From a virus, in the IMG/VR virus record IMGVR_UViG_3300042331_000138, positions 1-20,454 of that record: a DNA stretch of 20,454 nt. The stretch is one strand, 5' to 3'. The notes beneath the pieces are model-generated. The model was not told the DNA's origin and ran no database searches. It saw only the letters and a list, made by a program, of their open reading frames with translations. Position 1 is the first letter of the stretch, and every line of letters begins with the position of its first letter. The position numbers and the translations under genes are program-made. Shown piece by piece: positions 16,189-20,454 of the stretch.

Positions 16189-16811
16189 TGTCCGCGCGCG
16201 ATGACTTTGGATCGAGGGCCGGAACACCGGGCGGCTACGGCGGCGGCGCTGGCGGCCTTGGCAATGGTGGTGTTGCTGGTGGCCGCAATGGTGGCAGCAA
16301 CTCCAGCACTGGGCTGACCACTGGCACCACCTGGCGGGGCAATACCTATGTCGGGCGGCCAGGTGGCATGGGCTCGTCTCTGGCCGATATGTTTTCGGCT
16401 CCCAGGGCCCAGGGCGTCAGGCAGGCAGGCGCGCCCCCGGCCCCTCCGACGATTGTCCCGGTGGGCGCCCCGCCGCCCGTCGCCCCGCTGCCGACTTCAG
16501 CTTGGTTGAAGGCTTACGGCAACATCAACAGCCCGATCGCAACGGGCTGGGCTTACAGCCCCGGAGACATGACCGGCGCGCGACCAATGCAGGACTATCC
16601 TCGATACCAGAGCCAGCCTCAGAGGCTCGCCCCCGGCCAGCCTAAGATTCAGGACCGGTTGCCGGGCAATGTCGGGCCGGGTGATTGGAGGGGTCAGGCC
16701 AGCAACCCCCGAGCCCTCAGCGGCCAGAACTGGGGCAACCCCGGATCCGGTTCGATGGGCCTTGGTTCGTCCGGTCGCGGTCGCGGCGGCGGCGGTGGCG
16801 GCGGCTTCTAG
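16188..16811 (+). CDS. Gly/Pro-rich hypothetical virion-region protein
   Basis: I do not recognise this 207-residue protein. It is Gly-rich at the start (10-60), has a short motif SSLADMFSAPRA (63-74), a Pro/Ala-rich linker (80-103), a middle part with aromatic residues (SAWLKAYGN ... TGWAYSPGDM) and ends in an Arg/Gly tract followed by Phe (GRGRGGGGGGGF). It is probably mostly disordered. The ADMF motif and the Gly-tract-then-Phe ending are shared with the 164-residue protein at 17886, suggesting a common binding signal. ATG 16188 overlaps the previous stop (TGATG). The TAG stop is fused to the next ribosome-binding site. It may be a structural spacer or adhesin-like component, but that is a guess. 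Confidence 0.7.
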   Translation: MSARDDFGSRAGTPGGYGGGAGGLGNGGVAGGRNGGSNSSTGLTTGTTWRGNTYVGRPGGMGSSLADMFSAPRAQGVRQAGAPPAPPTIVPVGAPPPVAPLPTSAWLKAYGNINSPIATGWAYSPGDMTGARPMQDYPRYQSQPQRLAPGQPKIQDRLPGNVGPGDWRGQASNPRALSGQNWGNPGSGSMGLGSSGRGRGGGGGGGF

Positions 16812-16818
16812 GAGACAC
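16806..16818 (+). promoter_or_regulatory. Stop codon fused to RBS: TTCTAGGAGACAC (copy 2)
   Basis: Identical 13 bases to 11208-11220. The TAG stop at 16809-16811 overlaps AGGAG, which serves the lysozyme-like gene starting at ATG 16824. Confidence 0.6.
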
Positions 16819-16823
16819 GGGAC

Positions 16824-17876
16824 ATGTTGCCAGACATTGCAGTGATGGAAGCCTACATCCGCCGCGCGGCCCTCGCTCGCGGCATCGATCCTGACACGGC
16901 GGTGCGCGTGGCCCGCTCCGAGGGCCTGGCGCCGGGTGTCTGGCAGGCCAGGGGCATGCTCTCCTACGGGCGCGAGCGTTCCTACGGGCCCTTCCAGCTG
17001 CATGTGGCGCCCCAGGGGCACCGCGGCGGCATGGGCAACGACATGATCGCCCAGACAGGCCTCGACCCGTCCAACCCGGCGAATTGGCAGGCCGGCATTG
17101 ACTTTGCCCTGAATGGCGCCGCCAGGAACGGCTGGGGCGCCTGGTATGGCGCCAAGAAGATCGGCGTCACCGGCATGATGGGCATCAACGGTGGGCGCAC
17201 GGTGCCCGTGTCGACGGGCCAGGCTACGCAGCCGGGCGCCTACACGGCGGGCGAATATGTGCCGGAACACAATTACACGACCTATGCGCCGAACATGAAC
17301 GTGCAGGCCGCGGGTGGCCCTCCGCCGGCGCCGACGCGCACGGCCTACACGGACATGATGCGCCGATCGATCGAGAAGGGCTCGCCGGCTAACGAGGCCC
17401 GCCAGCAGATCGGCGCCATGGAGGCCGCCCAGGGCACCGGCGGCGGCTTCAAGATCCCCGGCCTGAGTGCCCTGGCGGGCGGCAAGGGTGGCGCTGGCGG
17501 CAAGTCGGGTGGCGGCGGCCAGAAGGCCATGCCGACGTCGGCGCCTGCCGCTGGGCCCACTGAAATCGCGATCCCGGGCGGCGATCTGCCGGTCGGTCCG
17601 ACGCCGAAGCCGCGTCCGCAGAGCCAGAACATGAACCTACCCCCGGTGCAGGGGCCAACCGCGCCCTATTGGGGTGTCCATGCGGGCGATGCGGAACAGG
17701 CGCAAGATAACGCGATGGATTTCGGCGCGGCGTTCCGCGGCGATGTTGGCGACCTTCCCACTCCCGGCGTTACCGATGGCATGGGTCCGCGCCCGTATAA
17801 CCCGAAGGGTTCCCCCTTGTGGGATCCCAAGCTCAAGAAATTCGTGCCGCGCCTGCGGCCTGACACCATCCCATAG
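16824..17876 (+). CDS. Lysozyme-like lytic transglycosylase, probably virion-associated
   Basis: The N-terminal 120 residues read as a lysozyme-fold peptidoglycan hydrolase: helix YIRRAALARG, then RVARSEG with E33 as the probable catalytic glutamate, then SYGPFQLH (53-60), the usual G-P-F-Q strand after the catalytic loop, and a helix with W-G-A-W-Y-G (104-109). Such enzymes make a local hole in the cell wall during DNA entry. The remainder (about 160-320) is Gly/Pro/Lys-rich and probably disordered, ending in a basic tail (SPLWDPKLKKFVPRLRP). The long low-complexity tail and the position among virion-type genes favour an entry enzyme over an endolysin, though an endolysin cannot be excluded. 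The start is ATG 16824, 9 bases after AGGAG. The stop is fused to the next ribosome-binding site (TAGGAG). Confidence 0.75.
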   Translation: MLPDIAVMEAYIRRAALARGIDPDTAVRVARSEGLAPGVWQARGMLSYGRERSYGPFQLHVAPQGHRGGMGNDMIAQTGLDPSNPANWQAGIDFALNGAARNGWGAWYGAKKIGVTGMMGINGGRTVPVSTGQATQPGAYTAGEYVPEHNYTTYAPNMNVQAAGGPPPAPTRTAYTDMMRRSIEKGSPANEARQQIGAMEAAQGTGGGFKIPGLSALAGGKGGAGGKSGGGGQKAMPTSAPAAGPTEIAIPGGDLPVGPTPKPRPQSQNMNLPPVQGPTAPYWGVHAGDAEQAQDNAMDFGAAFRGDVGDLPTPGVTDGMGPRPYNPKGSPLWDPKLKKFVPRLRPDTIP

Positions 17877-17885
17877 GAGCTGAAA

Positions 17886-18380
17886 ATGGCTGACACCCCT
17901 CCCACCACCCCGCCGACCACACCCCCGGCCAAGAAGCCCAACGGGATGCGCGACAAGCTTGTGCCTATGATGCAGCACGCCTTCAAGACGCGCGGTCCTG
18001 TGGGCGGCAAGGCGGCGATGCTGGGCGTGCCGTACTGGCAGCGCGGGCAGGGGGTCATCAACCCCCAGGGCGAGTGGGAGCAGCACCAGATGCTTCAGGA
18101 TTACCGGAAGCGGATGAAGGCCCAGCAGGCCCCCAAGCCTGACGTGCCGCTTCCGCCCTTGGACCCGAACACGCCCCAGGCGGCGGGGCCCGCAACGCCC
18201 CCTGCAGCGGCGCCCGCAGCGGCGCCGCAGTCCATGGCGGACATGTTCTTACCCGCCAGGCGCAAGCTCACGCCCATGAGCGTCTTCGGTCTGCCCAGCA
18301 ACACCCGCAAGATCAATGGCGGCAGCGGCGGAGGCGGCAATGGCGGAGGCGGTGCCTTTGGCGGCGGAGGCTTCTTCTGA
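17886..18380 (+). CDS. Pro/Ala-rich small protein with Gly-tract C-terminus
   Basis: This 164-residue protein is not recognised. It has a Thr/Pro-rich start (4-16), a short folded-looking middle (20-80; MRDKLVPMMQHAFKTRGP and QGEWEQHQMLQDYRKRMKAQ), a Pro/Ala-rich linker with a tandem AAAP repeat (about 107-114; DNA 18204-18226), the motif QSMADMFLPAR (115-125) and a Gly/Asn tract ending in FF. The ADMF motif and the Gly-tract ending match the protein at 16188. It is preceded by TAGGAG, whose TAG is the stop of the lysozyme-like gene. Its stop overlaps the next start (TGATG). Likely a minor virion protein. Confidence 0.7.
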   Translation: MADTPPTTPPTTPPAKKPNGMRDKLVPMMQHAFKTRGPVGGKAAMLGVPYWQRGQGVINPQGEWEQHQMLQDYRKRMKAQQAPKPDVPLPPLDPNTPQAAGPATPPAAAPAAAPQSMADMFLPARRKLTPMSVFGLPSNTRKINGGSGGGGNGGGGAFGGGGFF

Positions 18381-18589
18381 TGCCGCGGCCGATTCCGTTC
18401 GCCACGCCCGGCTCGTCTGAATCGGCGCAGAGCCACGTCTACCGGGCGCAGCGCGCGATCCGCGGCAAGAGCATATCCGAGGGCATGCGGAAGGCCGCCG
18501 AAGAGCGCGAGGCCAAGGCCGGCCTGGTAGATGTGGAAAGCGAGAAGGAAGACCTGGCCGAGGCGGTGGTGCCTCGGCGGAGGCGCTAG
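18380..18589 (+). CDS. Small basic hypothetical protein, last gene of the rightward block
   Basis: A 69-residue highly charged protein, with a central helix-prone region (RGKSISEGMRKAAEEREAKAG, about 28-48; this includes many Lys, Glu and Arg) and an Arg-rich end (PRRRR). It starts in TGATG with the preceding gene. Its TAG stop lies in the loop of a short palindrome and overlaps by 4 bases (CTAG) the stop of the gene on the other strand. It could be an accessory protein of the late operon; nothing more can be said. Confidence 0.7.
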   Translation: MPRPIPFATPGSSESAQSHVYRAQRAIRGKSISEGMRKAAEEREAKAGLVDVESEKEDLAEAVVPRRRR

Positions 18590-18595
18590 GCCTCC
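18579..18595. terminator. Short palindrome at the convergent stop codons (candidate bidirectional terminator)
   Basis: GGAGGC (18579-18584) and GCCTCC (18590-18595) are perfect 6-bp inverted repeats around a 5-base loop, GCTAG, that contains the stop codons of both convergent genes. No T-run flanks it, so efficiency as a terminator is doubtful. Confidence 0.35.
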
Positions 18596-18975
18596 TTGGC
18601 GGCGGCCTTCTTCTGCAGCCTTTTGAACTTGGCCCGGGCCTTGGCCTGGTCCTTCTTCATTTTGGCCGTCATTTCAGACCAACCTTTCGAGAGCTTGGCG
18701 GAGTATTGCTCTGCCTTGTCGTATTGCTCTTTAAGCTCGTCCGCGTGGTCAAACATATAATCCATGCGCGCGAGCCCGTAGGCTCTTTCCGTTTCGCTAT
18801 CCACGAAGCCAACAAGGTCTTCCGTTTCATAGTCGATCAGAAGCCCCCGAAAGACGACCGGGTCGCGCGGCTTTCGCCGGAGATAGCCGTTCTCGTCTTC
18901 AACGAGTTGGCTTTCCGGGTACATCTCCCTCGTCTCCTTGTTCAAGTCTTCGAGCATTTTCTTGTCGAGTGCCAT
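18586..18975 (-). CDS. Lys/Ala-rich hypothetical protein, last gene of the leftward operon
   Basis: A 129-residue acidic-then-basic protein of unknown role. The first 55 residues are acidic with a strand pair (VVFRGLLIDYETEDLVGFV) and the second half is a long charged helix (about 65-129) ending in KKAAAKEA, which could bind nucleic acid or form a coiled coil. ATG 18975 has GGAGG 6 bases upstream, located inside the end of the tandem-HTH gene, with 2 bases between stop and start. It belongs to the operon with integrase and the tandem-HTH protein, so a role in lysogeny or recombination is possible. It converges with, and overlaps by 4 bases, the last late gene. Confidence 0.75.
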   Translation of the reverse strand: MALDKKMLEDLNKETREMYPESQLVEDENGYLRRKPRDPVVFRGLLIDYETEDLVGFVDSETERAYGLARMDYMFDHADELKEQYDKAEQYSAKLSKGWSEMTAKMKKDQAKARAKFKRLQKKAAAKEA

Positions 18976-18977
18976 GT

Positions 18978-19280
18978 CTACCTCCCGTGCCTTTTCAAAA
19001 CATCATATACGCCCTGGCGGCTGAGCCTGAATCGTCGGGCGATGGCCGTCACCGGCTTGCCGGCGTCGAAGTCCTTCAGGAGCAGGGCATCGCGCTGGGC
19101 CACCAGGGCAGGATCCCGCCGCACCCCGGTCTTGCGCCGGGGGATGTCGTACCGGCGCAGGAGATTGTGGATGGTCTGGTAGTGCACGCCCAGCTCGGCA
19201 GCCGCCTCGGGTGCTGTGAGGCCCCGGACGACGTAGACCTCGAGCAGCTGCTCCTTGGTGATGCTGACGCCCCTGGTCAT
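18978..19280 (-). CDS. Tandem helix-turn-helix DNA-binding protein
   Basis: A 100-residue protein with two helix-turn-helix motifs: LTAPEAAAELGVHYQTIHNL (21-40) followed by LRRYDIPRR, and PVTAIARRFRLSRQGVYDVL (76-95). Each has the usual helix, small residue, turn and recognition helix. The first resembles the HTH-LRRY.IPRR patterns seen in phage homing-type and resolvase-like proteins. The true start is ATG 19280, which overlaps the integrase stop (ATGA) and has AAAGGAGG 6 bases upstream; the open frame extends further up to 19385 but that lies inside the integrase. Small DNA-binding proteins encoded next to an integrase are often excisionases or repressors, so either is plausible here. No effector domain is seen. 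Confidence 0.8.
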   Translation of the reverse strand: MTRGVSITKEQLLEVYVVRGLTAPEAAAELGVHYQTIHNLLRRYDIPRRKTGVRRDPALVAQRDALLLKDFDAGKPVTAIARRFRLSRQGVYDVLKRHGR

Positions 19281-20125
19281 GCAAACCTCCTTTCCATGGC
19301 GCCCAGCAGGTGCTCGGGCGCGTGGTGACCATAGACCTTCTGCACCATGTCTGGCGAGTTCCCCAGCACCCCGGCCACCTCCCAAACGGGCACGCCGGCC
19401 CTCAACATGAGGGTGGCGCAGGTGTGGCGCAGGCTGTGCGGTGTCACGTCGGCGTGTCCAGCCCTGGACATGAACGTGCCGAAGGGCCCGTCGATCGCCG
19501 CGGCGCTGTCCAGGACGAAGTCCGAGACACGCTCCGCATAAGCCCGCTCGAGCATCGGCCGGAGGCGCGCCGGGATCGGCAGGACGGCCTGCTTCTTGGA
19601 CGTGGCGCCGGGCATGCGGAAGTCGATGGTGCCGCGGGCGAGATCCACCTGGGACCAGCGCAGGCCCAGGATGGCGGCCTTGCGCTGGCCGGTGTCGAGG
19701 CCCAGGCAGATGAACCGGGTCAAGCGGGGAAGCCGCTCCTGGCCCATCCCCAGGCCCATGGCGAGGGCATAGACGCGCGCCTCGTCCGCCTCATCCAGCC
19801 AGACGTCCTTGGGGGCCACCGGCGCCGGCCGCTCGAAGAAGGGCACGTCGCGGACCTTCCGCATGCGGTGGGCGTGGGCGATCGCGGCGACGACCACGGC
19901 CGTCATCTTGCGCCTGGTGCCGTCCGCCCAGGCCTTGGCGGTGAACCAGGCTTCCAGGGCGGCCTGGTCGAGGTCGGAGACGGCCAGGTGGCCGATCTCG
20001 CGCTGGACCTGGAGATAGGCCGCGACGACCTTGTCCTGGCTGGAGCGGGCCCGGTACTTCGGGCGCGCCAGGTACAGCTCGATGCAGTCGGCGAGGGTCG
20101 GGGAGGGGAGCTTAACGATCTTCAT
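19277..20125 (-). CDS. int: Tyrosine recombinase / phage integrase
   Basis: This enzyme inserts and removes the phage genome by site-specific recombination at att sites. The 282-residue product has an N-terminal SAM-like core-binding domain (about 8-90) and a catalytic domain (about 105-275). Catalytic residues seen: R148 in TGQRKAAI, K177 or K178 in SKKQAVLPI, H230 and R233 in TPHSLRHT, and the nucleophile Y265 in QKVYGHH. The position usually held by His or Trp is N256 (LGNSP), which is unusual. No arm-binding domain is obvious, so it is a short integrase. Both ends overlap neighbours by ATGA on the minus strand. No noncoding attP candidate is found next to it inside the window. Confidence 0.93.
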   Translation of the reverse strand: MKIVKLPSPTLADCIELYLARPKYRARSSQDKVVAAYLQVQREIGHLAVSDLDQAALEAWFTAKAWADGTRRKMTAVVVAAIAHAHRMRKVRDVPFFERPAPVAPKDVWLDEADEARVYALAMGLGMGQERLPRLTRFICLGLDTGQRKAAILGLRWSQVDLARGTIDFRMPGATSKKQAVLPIPARLRPMLERAYAERVSDFVLDSAAAIDGPFGTFMSRAGHADVTPHSLRHTCATLMLRAGVPVWEVAGVLGNSPDMVQKVYGHHAPEHLLGAMERRFA

Positions 20126-20454
20126 GGCTTTGCCCCTTTGCTATCCCAGAGGCGCTTGGCCTCGTCGTAACCATCCGCGAACGCGAGCAAGGCTTCCGCT
20201 AACCTGCGAGCTTCCTCCGGCCGGTACACCGCCACTTTTAAGAACTCAGGTTCCCCGGTGTCATCCATAGTAACCCGCTCGACCAGGAGGGTCGCCATAG
20301 GGCTGAAGTATTCAAAAGACTCGAAACCTAGATCCCTCGCGTATTCAGGGTCGAAGGCGCCAACAAGCAATGACAACGTGCCTGTACCCTCCGAGTAGGA
20401 GTCTTCGCTGTCCGTGGATTGGATGATGGGGTGCTTGCTCTCTTCGGCCTGGAG
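20122..20454 (-). CDS. Hypothetical protein, 5' end probably off the window
   Basis: The minus-strand frame is open to the right edge of the window, giving at least 110 residues. Alternative internal start: TTG at 20376, with GGAGG 11 bases upstream, which would give 84 residues. The visible part has a beta-rich middle (FEYFSPMATLLVERVTMDD then FLKVAVY) and a C-terminal helix (PEEARRLAEALLAFADGYDE) of the kind seen in small phage accessory proteins. No known family is recognised. The stop overlaps the integrase ATG (ATGA), so it is in the same operon and upstream of int. Base composition is less GC-rich than in the integrase. Confidence 0.7.
   Translation of the reverse strand, partial: LQAEESKHPIIQSTDSEDSYSEGTGTLSLLVGAFDPEYARDLGFESFEYFSPMATLLVERVTMDDTGEPEFLKVAVYRPEEARRLAEALLAFADGYDEAKRLWDSKGAKP

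Noticed and set aside
18204-18230. GCAGCGGCGCC tandem repeat
   Set aside because: It simply encodes an AAAP-AAAP linker and is within normal low-complexity drift.
19281-19385. Extended N-terminus of the tandem-HTH protein
   Set aside because: The extension lies inside the integrase gene and has low-complexity character; ATG 19280 has a strong AAAGGAGG site.
19310-20170. Plus-strand open frame (286 codons) opposite the integrase
   Set aside because: Integrase on the minus strand has the full catalytic set; the plus-strand frame is its shadow.
1-20454. CRISPR arrays, tRNA genes, insertion sequences, attP core
   Set aside because: No regularly spaced repeats, cloverleaf-like stretches, transposase genes or flanking direct repeats were seen; an att core cannot be identified without the other junction or the host site.

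Overview
The window is a GC-rich (roughly 60-65 % G+C by eye), very tightly packed stretch of a tailed bacteriophage or prophage genome. The gene set points to a short-tailed (podovirus-type) phage: terminase, portal, separate scaffold, HK97-fold capsid, adaptor, nozzle-like tail protein and several ejection-type virion proteins, with no long-tail tube, sheath or tape-measure gene. An integrase gene indicates a temperate or integrative lifestyle. The host is not shown directly; base composition and general style would fit a proteobacterium, perhaps an alphaproteobacterium, but that is inference.

Layout. (1) 1-547: the end of a membrane-anchored protein whose beginning may lie off the window. 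(2) 547-6605: DNA packaging and head module: large terminase, portal, scaffold, major capsid protein. (3) 6694-9903: a small head-associated unknown, a head-tail adaptor, a nozzle-like tail protein and a GNAT-family acetyltransferase. (4) 9900-16188: five internal or ejection-type proteins, the last carrying what looks like an embedded enzyme-like domain. (5) 16188-18589: Gly/Pro-rich small proteins around a lysozyme-like transglycosylase. (6) 20454-18586 on the minus strand: a four-gene leftward operon (partial unknown, tyrosine integrase, tandem-HTH protein, Lys-rich unknown) that converges on the late genes and overlaps them by 4 bases.

How it works together. The rightward genes form one late morphogenesis transcript. 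Most junctions are ATGA or TGATG overlaps, or a stop codon fused to the next ribosome-binding site (TAGGAG, TAAGGAG), implying translational coupling. Only three gaps exceed 50 bases. The gap before the scaffold gene holds a plausible promoter overlapped by an inverted repeat. The gap after the capsid gene holds a 12-bp perfect hairpin whose loop is complementary to a 9-base tandem repeat that includes the next gene's ribosome-binding site. No noncoding stretch longer than 300 bases exists. No tRNA, CRISPR array or insertion sequence was seen. Small terminase, a recognisable receptor-binding protein, a holin, replication genes and attP are not recognised here and may lie outside the window.

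Most noteworthy for follow-up: the capsid-downstream hairpin with loop-to-RBS complementarity, the enzyme-like domain inside the 573-aa ejection-type protein, the membrane-anchored GAF-like protein before the terminase, and the integrase/tandem-HTH operon.
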